A stretch of 64,000 nt of DNA from Motilibacter rhizosphaerae (GTDB taxonomy: Bacteria > Actinomycetota > Actinomycetes > Motilibacterales > Motilibacteraceae). The translations under genes and the position numbers were made by a program. The notes under the pieces are model-generated. The model saw nothing but the letters and a program-made list of their open reading frames with translations. It was not told where the DNA came from and did no database searches. Shown in pieces: positions 43,670 to 51,918 of this stretch; positions within the stretch are counted from its first letter, which is position 1, and each line of letters opens with the position of its first letter. The DNA is taken from NCBI RefSeq assembly GCF_004216915.1, contig NZ_SGXD01000002.1, positions 558,001 through 622,000 of the forward strand, read 5' to 3'.

Positions 43670-44270
43670 GTCCGACCGACTCGTGTGGATCGACTGCGAG
43701 ATGACCGGTCTCGACCTGGCCAAGGACGCGCTGGTCGAGATCGCGGTGCTCGTCACCGACAACGAGCTGACCGTGCTCGGCGAGGGGGTCGACGTCGTCA
43801 TCAAGCCCCCGGACGAGGCGCTCGAGACGATGCCCGACGTCGTGCGCCAGATGCACACGACCTCCGGGCTGCTCGCTGAGCTCGCCTCCGGCACGACGCT
43901 CGAGGACGCCGAGCAGCAAGTGCTGGCGTACGTGCGGGAGCACGTGCCCGACCCGCGCAAGGCCCCGCTCGCCGGCAACTCGGTGGCGACCGACCGCGGC
44001 TTCCTCGCGCGCGACATGCACGAGCTCGACGACCACCTGCACTACCGGATCGTCGACGTCTCCTCGATCAAGGAGCTGGCGCGGCGGTGGTACCCCCGCG
44101 TCTACTTCCAGTCGCCGAAGAAGGCCGGCGGCCACCGCGCCCTCGCCGACATCCGGGAGAGCATCGCGGAGCTCGCGTACTACCGGGAGGCGCTGTTCGT
44201 CCCGCAGCCCGGCCCGGACTCGGAGCAGGCGAAGGCGATCGCGGCGAAGCACGTGATCGAGCCGTCGTAG
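43668..44270 (+). CDS. orn: Oligoribonuclease
   Basis: 200 residues. DEDDh 3'-5' exonuclease: motif [11 protein letters not shown] (Asp9, Glu11), motif II with Asp in [15 protein letters not shown], and motif [13 protein letters not shown] with catalytic His and Asp. It degrades two- to five-base RNAs, including pGpG from cyclic-di-GMP turnover, in the cytosol. The ATG is fixed by the family N-terminus (S-D-R-L-V-W-I-D). Followed by an 8-bp hairpin and the tRNA-His gene. Confidence 0.97.
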   Translation: MSDRLVWIDCEMTGLDLAKDALVEIAVLVTDNELTVLGEGVDVVIKPPDEALETMPDVVRQMHTTSGLLAELASGTTLEDAEQQVLAYVREHVPDPRKAPLAGNSVATDRGFLARDMHELDDHLHYRIVDVSSIKELARRWYPRVYFQSPKKAGGHRALADIRESIAELAYYREALFVPQPGPDSEQAKAIAAKHVIEPS

Positions 44271-44310
44271 TCGTCTGCGCCGCTCTGCGCACCCGCTACA
44301 CTTCTCGACG

Positions 44311-44330
44311 GCGCACGCGCGAGCGTGCGC
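44311..44330 (+). terminator. Hairpin between orn and tRNA-His
   Basis: GCGCACGC-GCGA-GCGTGCGC, a perfect 8-bp stem with GNRA-type tetraloop, 40 bases after the orn stop and five before the tRNA. It could terminate orn or mark a processing site of a joint transcript. Confidence 0.55.
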
Positions 44331-44334
44331 CGAT

Positions 44335-44411
44335 GGTGGGTGTAGCTCAGCTGGTAGAGCACTCGGTTGTGGTCCGAGATGTCGCGGGTTCGAGTCCCGT
44401 CACTCACCCCA
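44335..44411 (+). tRNA. tRNA-His (anticodon GTG)
   Basis: Cloverleaf with acceptor GTGGGTG/CACTCAC, anticodon loop TTGTGGT (anticodon GTG), T-arm GCGGG-TTCGAGT-CCCGT. The His-specific extra G at -1 (44335) pairs with discriminator C (44408). CCA is encoded (44409-44411), unlike the tRNA-Arg at 14.2 kb. Confidence 0.95.
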
Positions 44412-44416
44412 CCTGG

Positions 44417-44453
44417 AAGAGCCCCGGACCTGCGCATGCGGGCCGGGGCTCTT
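44417..44453 (+). terminator. Terminator of tRNA-His
   Basis: AAGAGCCCCGG/CCGGGGCTCTT, an 11-bp stem around a 15-base loop, five bases after the tRNA CCA. The A-rich start and T-rich end make it bidirectional; the leftward gene at 44523 also ends nearby. Confidence 0.75.
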
Positions 44454-44522
44454 GCGCGAGCCGAGCACCCCGGTCCTGTCGTCGTGGCCGGCCCTCGAGC
44501 TCCCCCGCCGAACGCGGTCCGC

Positions 44523-44747
44523 TCAGAGGCTGGTGACGACCAGGACGACCCCGATGACGGCGAAGGCGAGGCCGATGACCCGGCTGTAGGTGAGGTACGC
44601 GTCGCTCGGCTGCACCGCCTCCGGGTTCTTGTACTCCCAGCGGCTGCCGCGCTTGTTGAAGTCGAAGAACGCCCTGGGCCACGCTGCCTGCCCGAGCCCG
44701 AAGGCCACGAAGAGGACCCCGACGAGGACCGACGCCACGTCCTTCAC
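44523..44747 (-). CDS. Small two-helix membrane protein
   Basis: 74 residues from GTG 44747. TM1 (about 4-24, ASVLVGVLFVAFGLGQAAW), a hydrophilic loop with FDFNKRGSRWEYKNPEAVQPS, and TM2 (about 53-73, YSRVIGLAFAVIGVVLVVTSL). The pattern W-x-Y-K-N-P-E-x-x-x-P-S resembles small DUF6199-like proteins. Function unknown. Follows another tiny membrane-protein gene after five bases. Confidence 0.65.
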   Translation of the reverse strand: MKDVASVLVGVLFVAFGLGQAAWPRAFFDFNKRGSRWEYKNPEAVQPSDAYLTYSRVIGLAFAVIGVVLVVTSL

Positions 44748-44752
44748 GCCGG

Positions 44753-44893
44753 CTACTTCGCTCGCCGCGCGACAGCGCGGACGACGGTGACGGCCCCCAC
44801 GACGATCAGCGCGAGGACGGCGAGGATGATGAGCAGGGCCGGTAGCCCCGTCAGGGTGACGCTGTGGGTCTCCGTCGCGGCGTCGAGCAGCAC
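44753..44893 (-). CDS. 46-residue single-pass membrane peptide
   Basis: GTG 44893 with GAGAGGAG eight bases before it. Short extracytoplasmic or cytoplasmic head (VLLDAATETHSVTLTG), one strong helix (LPALLIILAVLALIVVGAVTVV), then RAVARRAK, a basic end that sets the cytoplasmic side. It forms a two-gene operon with the 74-residue membrane protein. Below the size limit of most gene callers. Confidence 0.55.
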   Translation of the reverse strand: MLLDAATETHSVTLTGLPALLIILAVLALIVVGAVTVVRAVARRAK

Positions 44894-45044
44894 CTGCGGC
44901 TCCTCTCGGATCTCCGGCCTCCTTGGCCGTGCGGGCGTGATGGTCCCCTGGGGTCCGCGTAGCGAAACGATCACGCTTCGTCCAGGGACCGGCCCGTCGA
45001 CGTCGTCGGGGTAGCGCCGCGCGGATCCCGGGTACGCGGCGATC

Positions 45045-45791
45045 ATGTCCGACGCCGCGCCCCGGCTCCCGGGGTCCATCCGCGCCTGCCTCTTCGACCT
45101 CGACGGCGTGCTGACCAGGACGGCCGAGGTCCACGCCGCGGCGTGGAAGGAGATGTTCGACGGCTACCTGCGCTCGCGCGACGGCGACGGCTTCACGCCC
45201 TTCGACCTGCACGACGACTACGACGCGTACGTCGACGGCAAGCCGCGGGCCGACGGCACCCGGTCCTTCCTCGAGTCGCGCGGGATCTCGCTGCCCGAGG
45301 GCGACCCGGACGACGCACCAGACGCGGAGACCGTGCACGGGCTCGGCAACCGGAAGAACGAGCTGGTGCAGCGCAAGATCGAGCAGGACGGGGTGGCGAC
45401 GTACCCGGGCTCGGTGCGGTTCCTCGCGGCGGTGCGGGACGCGGGGCTCAAGACGGCGGTCGTGTCGTCGAGCGCGAACACCCTGCAGGTGCTCCAGGTC
45501 ACCGGCCTGGTCGACCAGTTCGACGAGCGGGTCGACGGCACGACGGCTGCCGAGGAGCACCTGCCGGGCAAGCCGGCGCCGGACACGTTCCTCGCGGCGG
45601 CCCGCAAGCTCGGGGTCGAGCCGGACGGCTGCGCGGTGTTCGAGGACGCCCTGGCCGGGGTCGCGGCCGGGCACGCGGGCCACTTCGGCCTCGTGGTCGG
45701 GGTGGACCGCGCGGGCCAGGCGGACGAGCTGCGTGCGCACGGCGCCGACCAGGTCGTCGAGGACCTCGCCGAGCTGCTGGCGTCCTCGTGA
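45045..45791 (+). CDS. Beta-phosphoglucomutase-type HAD phosphatase/mutase
   Basis: 248 residues. HAD motif I FDLDGVLT (Asp18, Asp20), a helical cap that includes [12 protein letters not shown], motif [10 protein letters not shown], Lys in GKPAPDTF (motif III) and motif [13 protein letters not shown]. It interconverts beta-glucose 1-phosphate and glucose 6-phosphate. The GTGA overlap with the GH65 gene next door supports this role: the phosphorylase releases beta-glucose 1-phosphate, the mutase sends it to glycolysis. Confidence 0.93.
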   Translation: MSDAAPRLPGSIRACLFDLDGVLTRTAEVHAAAWKEMFDGYLRSRDGDGFTPFDLHDDYDAYVDGKPRADGTRSFLESRGISLPEGDPDDAPDAETVHGLGNRKNELVQRKIEQDGVATYPGSVRFLAAVRDAGLKTAVVSSSANTLQVLQVTGLVDQFDERVDGTTAAEEHLPGKPAPDTFLAAARKLGVEPDGCAVFEDALAGVAAGHAGHFGLVVGVDRAGQADELRAHGADQVVEDLAELLASS

Positions 45792-48175
45792 GCGAGCCGC
45801 TCTTCCCGGTCGAGCCGTGGGTGCTGCGCGAGACGGCGCTCGACACCGGCCTGCTGCCGCGTACGGAGTCGCTGTTCGCGCTGTCCAACGGCCACATCGG
45901 GCTGCGCGGCAACCTCGACGAGGGCGAGCCGCACGGGCTGCCGGGGACGTACCTCAACTCGGTGCACGAGACGCACCCGCTGCCGTACGCCGAGGCGGGC
46001 TACGGCTACCCCGAGTCCGGGGAGACCGTCATCAACGTCACCAACGGCAAGCTGATCCGGCTGCTCGTCGACGACGAGCCGTTCGACGTGAGGTACGGCG
46101 ACCTGTTGGCGCACGAGCGGGTCCTCGACCTGCGCGCCGGAACGCTGACCCGGTCGGCGGAGTGGCGCTCACCTGCAGGGCGGGTGGTGCGCGTCCGCTC
46201 GACGCGGCTGGTGTCGTTCACGCACCGCTCGGTCGTGGGCGTCGTCTACGAGGTCGAGCCGGTCGACGGGACGGCCCGCGTCGTCGTGCAGTCCGAGCTG
46301 GTGGCGAACGAGCAGCTGCCCGGGCCGGCGCACCCCGACCCCCGGGCGTCCGCGGTGCTCGAGAACCCGTTGCGGTCCCTGGAGCACGCCGCGAGCGACG
46401 CCGGAGCGCTGCTCGTGCACGAGACCGTCCGCAGCGGCCTGCGCGTCGCGGCCCACATGGACCACCGCGTCGAGGCGAGCGACGGTGTCGACGTCGAGGT
46501 GCAGGCGGAGTCGTTCCCCGACTCGGGCCGGGTGACCTTCACCGCGGTGCTCGAGCAGGGCCAGCGGCTGCGGCTGGTGAAGCTCGTGAGCTACGGCTGG
46601 TCGGGCACGCGGTCCCTGCCCGCCGTACGCGACCAGGTGCGCGCGGCGATCGTCGGCGCCTGGCACAGCGGCTGGGACGGTCTGCTGGCGGACCAGCGCG
46701 CATACCTCGACGACTACTGGGCCGGTGCGGACGTCGAGGTGCACGGCGACCCCGAGCTGCAGCAGGCGGTCCGCTTCGCGCTCTTCCACGTGCTGCAGGC
46801 AGGGTCGCGTGCCGAGCGGCGGCCGATCCCGGCCAAGGGGCTGACCGGCCCGGGCTACGACGGCCACTGCTTCTGGGACACGGAGACCTTCGTCCTGCCG
46901 CTGCTCAACCGCACGGCGCCCGACGCGGCAGCGGACGCCCTGCAGTGGCGGAGGTCCACGCTGCCCGCGGCGGTGGCGCGCGCGCAGCAGCTCGGGCTGC
47001 GGGGCGCCGCGTTCCCGTGGCGGACGATCGACGGCGCGGAGTGCTCGGCGTACTGGCCGGCGGGGACGGCGGCCTTCCACGTCAACGCCGACATCGCCGA
47101 CGCCGTCATCCGCTACGTCGACGCTACCGGTGACGACGATTTCGCGCGCACCGCCGGCATCGAGATCCTCGTGCAGACAGCGCGGTTGTGGCACTCGCTG
47201 GGCCACCTCGGCGCTGACGGGTCGTTCCGCATCGAGGGTGTCACCGGCCCGGACGAGTACTCCGCGGTCGTGGACAACAACGTCTACACGAACCTCATGG
47301 CGCAGCGGAACCTCCTGGCAGCAGCCGACTCCTGCGACCGCTATGCCGACCAGGCGGCTGAGCTGGACGTGTCGACGGAGGAGAGCGCCGCGTGGCGCAG
47401 CTGCGCGGAGGCGATGCACGTGCCGTACGACGAGGAGCTCGGCATCCACCCCCAGGACGACGCCTTCATCGCGCACGACCTCTGGGACTTCGCGGTGACC
47501 CCTGCGGAGAAGTACCCGCTGCTGCTGCACTTCCCGTACTTCGACCTCTACCGCAAGCAGGTCGTGAAGCAGGCCGACCTCGTCCTCGCGATGCACCTGC
47601 GCGGCGACGCGTTCACGGCCGAGCAGAAGGCCCGCAACTTCGCGTACTACGAGGCGCTGACCGTACGCGACTCGTCGTTGTCCGCGTGCACGCAGGCGGT
47701 CCTCGCCGCCGAGGTCGGGCACCTCGACCTCGCGTACGACTACGCCGCGGAGGCAGCGCTCACCGACCTGCACGACCTCGCCGCGAACACCGGCAACGGC
47801 CTGCACATGGCCTCGCTCGCCGGCGCGTGGATCAGCCTGGTGCACGGCTTCGGCGGCCTGCGCGACGATGGCGGCCGCCTGGCCTTCGCGCCGCGGCTGC
47901 CCGAGGGCATCGACCGGCTGGTCTTCCGCGTCCGGCACCGCGGACTCCGCGTGCGGGTGGAGACGGACGGCAGGCAGGCGACGTACGCGGTGGAGGACGG
48001 CGGCCGCGAGGCCGTGGTCCAGCACTACGGCGAGACGCTGGTCCTGCGGCCCGACGTCTCCGAGACCCGCGCCGTCCCGCCGGTCGAGCCCCGACCCCGC
48101 CCCCGCCAACCGGAGGGCCGCGCCCCCCTCCCCCGGTCCGCGCGGAAGGGTGGCGTGGCCGCGCGGGAGACGTGA
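45788..48175 (+). CDS. GH65 glycoside phosphorylase (trehalose/maltose/kojibiose type)
   Basis: 795 residues from GTG 45788 (GTGA overlap). N-terminal beta-sandwich ([21 protein letters not shown]), a linker, the (alpha/alpha)6 barrel with [12 protein letters not shown] and the general acid Glu490 in [19 protein letters not shown], the phosphate-site sequence [11 protein letters not shown], and a C-terminal sandwich ([16 protein letters not shown]). The family phosphorolyses alpha-linked glucose disaccharides to beta-glucose 1-phosphate plus glucose. Which disaccharide is used cannot be read from sequence; the usual GPDEYH has Ser in place of His. About 40 extra Pro/Arg-rich residues follow the fold. 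Confidence 0.95.
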   Translation: MSEPLFPVEPWVLRETALDTGLLPRTESLFALSNGHIGLRGNLDEGEPHGLPGTYLNSVHETHPLPYAEAGYGYPESGETVINVTNGKLIRLLVDDEPFDVRYGDLLAHERVLDLRAGTLTRSAEWRSPAGRVVRVRSTRLVSFTHRSVVGVVYEVEPVDGTARVVVQSELVANEQLPGPAHPDPRASAVLENPLRSLEHAASDAGALLVHETVRSGLRVAAHMDHRVEASDGVDVEVQAESFPDSGRVTFTAVLEQGQRLRLVKLVSYGWSGTRSLPAVRDQVRAAIVGAWHSGWDGLLADQRAYLDDYWAGADVEVHGDPELQQAVRFALFHVLQAGSRAERRPIPAKGLTGPGYDGHCFWDTETFVLPLLNRTAPDAAADALQWRRSTLPAAVARAQQLGLRGAAFPWRTIDGAECSAYWPAGTAAFHVNADIADAVIRYVDATGDDDFARTAGIEILVQTARLWHSLGHLGADGSFRIEGVTGPDEYSAVVDNNVYTNLMAQRNLLAAADSCDRYADQAAELDVSTEESAAWRSCAEAMHVPYDEELGIHPQDDAFIAHDLWDFAVTPAEKYPLLLHFPYFDLYRKQVVKQADLVLAMHLRGDAFTAEQKARNFAYYEALTVRDSSLSACTQAVLAAEVGHLDLAYDYAAEAALTDLHDLAANTGNGLHMASLAGAWISLVHGFGGLRDDGGRLAFAPRLPEGIDRLVFRVRHRGLRVRVETDGRQATYAVEDGGREAVVQHYGETLVLRPDVSETRAVPPVEPRPRPRQPEGRAPLPRSARKGGVAARET

Positions 48176-48228
48176 GGGAGCGGCACGGTGGGGTGCGGAA
48201 GCCGCGAGGAGAGGTGCGGTCGCCCCCT

Positions 48229-48353
48229 CCCCCGTGATCATGCACGTTGTGGGGCGGGGACGGAGCTTCATCCCCTCCCCTGATCATGCAGATCTTGGGA
48301 ATGATCGCGCCTGGTGCACCGCCCTCTCTCCCCGTGATCATGCAGATCTTGGG
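48229..48353. repeat. Intergenic palindromic repeat cluster C (3 direct copies)
   Basis: Plus-orientation copies at 48229-48250 (degenerate 3' half), 48277-48300 and 48330-48353 of the TGATCATGCAGATC family, about 50 bases apart. Unlike clusters A and B they are all direct. The 306-base gap 48176-48481 holds these, a palindrome (48368-48394) and the promoter region of the HNH gene. Confidence 0.85.
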
Positions 48354-48367
48354 CGGCCGTCGTCGCC

Positions 48368-48394
48368 AAGTTGATCGGGTTACCCGATCAACTT
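48368..48394. repeat. Left palindrome flanking the DUF222/HNH gene
   Basis: AAGTTGATCGGG-TTA-CCCGATCAACTT, a perfect 12-bp stem with a three-base centre, 88 bases before the gene. A near copy lies after the gene (49855-49881); the two are alike at 24 of 27 positions. Confidence 0.85.
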
Positions 48395-48481
48395 CGGTGA
48401 CGGTGCGGGGTAGAGAAGTCGCTGTACGGCAGCGGTTCTCTGAGATCCGACTCTGTCAGTGGTGGCTTGTACGTTGTCGGC

Positions 48482-49771
48482 ATGAGCTCGAGCAGCCAGC
48501 CCTCGCGCGATCCCCGGTCGGGGTCGGCGCGTGGTGTCGCGCTGCTCGAGAAGCAGGCCGCGATCGCCCGGCTGCACGCCGAGTTCCTCGCCGATCTGGC
48601 CGAGTTCGACGCCGCGGGCGAGTTCGTGCTCGACAACCAGGTCACCGCTCAGGCGTGGCTGCGGCACCACGCGCGGATGGACGCGCTCGACGCCCGCCGA
48701 GCGGTGAGCGCGGCACGGGCGCTGCGCGACCTGCCCGAAACGCAGGAAGCGCTGGCGGCCGGCGCCATCAGCGCCCGACACGTCGACGAGCTGGCGGCCG
48801 GGCACAAGCGGCTCGGCCCGCAGGTCATGCTCGAAGCCGAGGACACACTGCTGCCACTCGCAAAGGACGCTGCACCTGCGGACGTTCGCGCCGCGGTCAC
48901 GCGTCTCGAGGAGGCCGTCGGGGCCGACGAGTCCCGCGAGGAGAAAGCGCAGCGGATCCACGACAGCCGCTACCTGCTGCTCTCCACCGGCTTCAACGGC
49001 ACGGTCGAGATCACCGGCCGGCTCCCGAAGGCGGAGGGGCTGCTGCTGCAGAAGGCGATCCGCGCCGGCTCCCAGCCCAACCCCGAGCCCGGGCAGACTG
49101 TCGACCTCCGCACCGCCGCCCAGCGCCAGGCTGACGCGCTCGTCGAGATCGTGCAGACGGTCCTCGCCACCGAGCCCGGGGTCACCTCGCTCCGGCTCGA
49201 CACCACGCTGGTCGTCGACCTGCCCACCCTGCGCGACGAGCTCAAGCCGGGCGACGGCAGGACCGGCATCAGCGCCATCCTCGGCACCGCGTTCACCGCG
49301 GAGGAGCTGAAGTACCTCACCTGCACCGCGAACGTCAGCGTGCTGCTCACGTCCACAATGAGTCCGCACGCGGGCCGAGCGCAGGCCGGCATGCAGGTGA
49401 CAGTCGCGCCTGGCGTGCCGCTCGCGCTCGGCCGCGAGTCCCGCCTCGCGACCCGAGCCCAGCTGAAGGCCCTCTGGGTGCGCGACGGCGGGTGCATCGC
49501 CCCCGGCTGCCGCAACAGACGCGTCCAAGCCCACCACATCCGCCACTGGTCCGACGGTGGCCCCACCGACCTCACCAACATGTGCCTGCTCTGCAGCCGC
49601 CACCACCACCTCCTCCACCAGGGCGGCTGGCAGCTCGAACCCGACCCCGACCGAGCAGGACGATTCCGCTGGCGACCACCCGACGGCAGAGACCCCGTAC
49701 AAGCGACCCACGCCAGCGACCGCAACCCCGGCACGAGCACGCGCCTGTGGGACGACACGGGCACGGGCTGA
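48482..49771 (+). CDS. DUF222/HNH endonuclease of the REP13E12 type
   Basis: 429 residues. DUF222 domain from about 20 to 300 (LEKQAAIARLHAEFLADLAEFDAAGEF, QAWLRHHARMDALDARRAV, TAAQRQADALVEI). The C-terminal HNH nuclease motif follows: CIAPGCRNRRVQAHHIRHWSDGGPTDLTNMCLLCSRHHHLLHQGGW, with zinc Cys pairs and the catalytic His-His. Proteins of this kind occur in many copies in actinobacteria and include the M. tuberculosis 13E12 repeat family, which is thought to be mobile. Two matching palindromes border the gene, defining a unit of about 1.5 kb. ATG 48482 is the first sensible start. Confidence 0.92.
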   Translation: MSSSSQPSRDPRSGSARGVALLEKQAAIARLHAEFLADLAEFDAAGEFVLDNQVTAQAWLRHHARMDALDARRAVSAARALRDLPETQEALAAGAISARHVDELAAGHKRLGPQVMLEAEDTLLPLAKDAAPADVRAAVTRLEEAVGADESREEKAQRIHDSRYLLLSTGFNGTVEITGRLPKAEGLLLQKAIRAGSQPNPEPGQTVDLRTAAQRQADALVEIVQTVLATEPGVTSLRLDTTLVVDLPTLRDELKPGDGRTGISAILGTAFTAEELKYLTCTANVSVLLTSTMSPHAGRAQAGMQVTVAPGVPLALGRESRLATRAQLKALWVRDGGCIAPGCRNRRVQAHHIRHWSDGGPTDLTNMCLLCSRHHHLLHQGGWQLEPDPDRAGRFRWRPPDGRDPVQATHASDRNPGTSTRLWDDTGTG

Positions 49772-49854
49772 GCGCACGGCAGGACCAGCACGAACTGACC
49801 GCCAGCACGACGAGATTCCGCCCCCGCGGCCACCACGTCGTGCGGTCGGCCGCG

Positions 49855-49881
49855 AACTTGATCGGGCAACCTGATCAACTT
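49855..49881. repeat. Right palindrome flanking the DUF222/HNH gene
   Basis: AACTTGATCGGG-CAA-CCTGATCAACTT, an imperfect version of the left palindrome in the same register, 84 bases after the stop and 12 bases before the end of the leftward alcohol dehydrogenase gene. It may mark the right border of a mobile unit or serve as terminator. Confidence 0.8.
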
Positions 49882-49892
49882 CCCAGCCGCGC

Positions 49893-50906
49893 TCAGCCAC
49901 CCGGCACCACGTGCACCTTCGGCCCGGGCCCCGCGCCCACGGGAAGCTGCCCGGCGAGCACCTCCCCCACCGACTCCAGCCCCGCGACCGCCGACACGAG
50001 CGGGCGCGGGTCGACGGCTCCGGACGCGTACGCCGCGATCGTCGCGTCCAGCCCGGGCGACGCGGACAGGATGCCCACCAGCGTGACGTCCTTCAGCGCG
50101 ACGGTCCGCGTGTCCACCGTGCTCGGCACCCCGGCGAGCCCGATGCAGACGACCCGGCCGGCGGGCTCCACGAGGTCCAGCGCCAGCGCCGGCAGCCGCG
50201 GGTCGTTGGAGGCGTCGACGACCGCGTCGAACGCCACGCTCGGGAGCGACCCCTCGTCCCAAGCAGCGACGAACCCCAGCGAGCGGGCGAAGTCCAGCGA
50301 CTCCGGCGTACGCCCCAACACGTGCACCTCAGCACCTGATGCGCGCAGGAACATCGCCGTGAGCAGCCCGATCGTCCCCGGGCCGAGCACGAGCACCCGG
50401 TCCGCCGGGCCCGCGCCCGTCGCCGACGCAGCCCGCAGCGCGTTGCCGCCCGGCTCCACCAGCGCGCCCAGCTCCGCGTCGACGGAGTCCGGCAACCGGT
50501 GCAGCGATGCGACCGGCACGGCGACCTGCTCGGCCAGCGCGCCCGCGCGCCCGGCGCGGATCCCCACCTCGGAGCGGGCGGCGCAGACGTGCTGGGCACC
50601 GCGTGTGCACCGCCGGCAGGTCCCGCACCCGAGCATCGTGTCGCCCATGACCCGCCGCCCGACCCACGACGGGTCCACCGCGGCACCCACCGCGGACACC
50701 CGCCCGCACCACTCGTGGCCGAGCCGCATCGGGTAGTGCGCGTGCCCGTCGGCGAGGTACGCCATCTCCCCGGTGAAGAACTCGACGTCGGTGCCGCACA
50801 GGCCGACCCGCTCGACGTCGACGACCACCTCTCCGGGTGCCGCCACAGGGTCAGCGACCTCCTCCACAGCACCGGAGGACGGCCCGTGCAGCACCCACGC
50901 GCGCAT
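49893..50906 (-). CDS. Zinc-containing alcohol dehydrogenase (MDR)
   Basis: 337 residues. Catalytic zinc ligands Cys37, His64 and Glu65 (GLCGTD, GHEW); structural zinc Cys94/97/100/108 (CGTCRRCTRGAQHVC); dinucleotide-binding VLVLGPGTIGLLTAMFLRASG; NAD-type acidic residue not obvious. It oxidises an alcohol or polyol. ATG 50906 starts two bases after the FAH gene stop, so both are one operon. Together they look like part of a sugar or sugar-acid oxidation route (for example fucose or arabinose type). Confidence 0.92.
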   Translation of the reverse strand: MRAWVLHGPSSGAVEEVADPVAAPGEVVVDVERVGLCGTDVEFFTGEMAYLADGHAHYPMRLGHEWCGRVSAVGAAVDPSWVGRRVMGDTMLGCGTCRRCTRGAQHVCAARSEVGIRAGRAGALAEQVAVPVASLHRLPDSVDAELGALVEPGGNALRAASATGAGPADRVLVLGPGTIGLLTAMFLRASGAEVHVLGRTPESLDFARSLGFVAAWDEGSLPSVAFDAVVDASNDPRLPALALDLVEPAGRVVCIGLAGVPSTVDTRTVALKDVTLVGILSASPGLDATIAAYASGAVDPRPLVSAVAGLESVGEVLAGQLPVGAGPGPKVHVVPGG

Positions 50907-50908
50907 GC

Positions 50909-51769
50909 TCAGCGCGGCCCGACGACGCGCTGGCGCTGCTGCCCCAGCCCCTCGATCCCGAGCTCGATGACGTCGCCCTCCTGCAGCCACACCTGCGGCC
51001 GCAGCCCCATGCCGACGCCCGGCGGCGTACCGGTGTCGATGAGGTCCCCGGGCTCGAGCACGAGGAACTGGCTGAGGTAGCGCACGATCTCGTACGGGTC
51101 GAACACCATCGTGCTCGTCGTCCCGGTCTGCCGGCGCACGCCGTTGACGTCGAGCCACATGTCGAGCGCGAGCACGTCGACGACCTCGTCGGGCGTGACG
51201 AGCCACGGCCCCGTCGGGTTGAACGTCTCGGCGGACTTGCCCTTGGACCACTGGCCGCCGCGCTCCATCTGGAACGCCCGCTCGCTCACGTCGTTGACGA
51301 GGACCCAGCCGGCGATCGCGTCACGCGCCTCCTCGACGGACTCGAGGTAGCTGGTGCGCCGCCCGATGACGATGCCGAGCTCGACCTCCCAGTCCGTCTT
51401 GGTGGCCCCGCGCGGGAGCCGCACGTCGTCGTACGGGCCGACCACGGTGTTCGGCGGCTTGGTGAACAGGATCGGCTCGCTCGGCACCTCCTGGCCCGTC
51501 TCCGCGGCGTGGTCGCGGTAGTTCAGCCCGATGCAGAGGACCTGGTGCGGCCGGGCGATCGGCGCGGCGACCCGCTCGCCCGCGAAGGACGACACACGAC
51601 CCGCCGCGACCCGCTCCGCGACCACGGGCCGGACCCGCTCGATGCCCCCGCTCCCGAAGAACTCCTCGTCGATGTCGCGCACGAGGTCGGAGAGGTCGAC
51701 GTACGTCTCGTCGTCGACGTACGCGACCGGCTTCTCGGCGCCGGGCGCGCCGATGCGCATCAGCTTCAC
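50909..51769 (-). CDS. Fumarylacetoacetate hydrolase family protein
   Basis: 286 residues from GTG 51769 (AGGAG upstream); ATG 51760 is three codons in. FAH fold: VLCIGLNYRDHAAETGQEVPSEPILFTKPPNTVVGP, metal ligands in WEVELGIVIGRR and WVLVNDVSERAFQ, and IDTGTPPGVGMGL near the end. The K-S-A-E-T-F-N-P-T-G-P-W-L-V-T pattern is typical of 2-keto-3-deoxy-sugar-acid (2,4-diketo) hydrolases. Cleaves a C-C bond in a ketoacid; precise substrate unknown. Pairs with the adjacent alcohol dehydrogenase. Confidence 0.92.
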   Translation of the reverse strand: MKLMRIGAPGAEKPVAYVDDETYVDLSDLVRDIDEEFFGSGGIERVRPVVAERVAAGRVSSFAGERVAAPIARPHQVLCIGLNYRDHAAETGQEVPSEPILFTKPPNTVVGPYDDVRLPRGATKTDWEVELGIVIGRRTSYLESVEEARDAIAGWVLVNDVSERAFQMERGGQWSKGKSAETFNPTGPWLVTPDEVVDVLALDMWLDVNGVRRQTGTTSTMVFDPYEIVRYLSQFLVLEPGDLIDTGTPPGVGMGLRPQVWLQEGDVIELGIEGLGQQRQRVVGPR

Positions 51770-51918
51770 GGGTGCTCCTGGACGGGTGGCATGGTGCCCC
51801 CACTCTGCCGCACGCGGGATCCAGCAGGCCCTCCACACCCCAGGGCAAGTCGGCGACAAGCGGGTGGCAACTCCGCGGCGGCACGGTGTGGCCCTTCCTC
51901 CTGAACGAAGGGCCCGTC

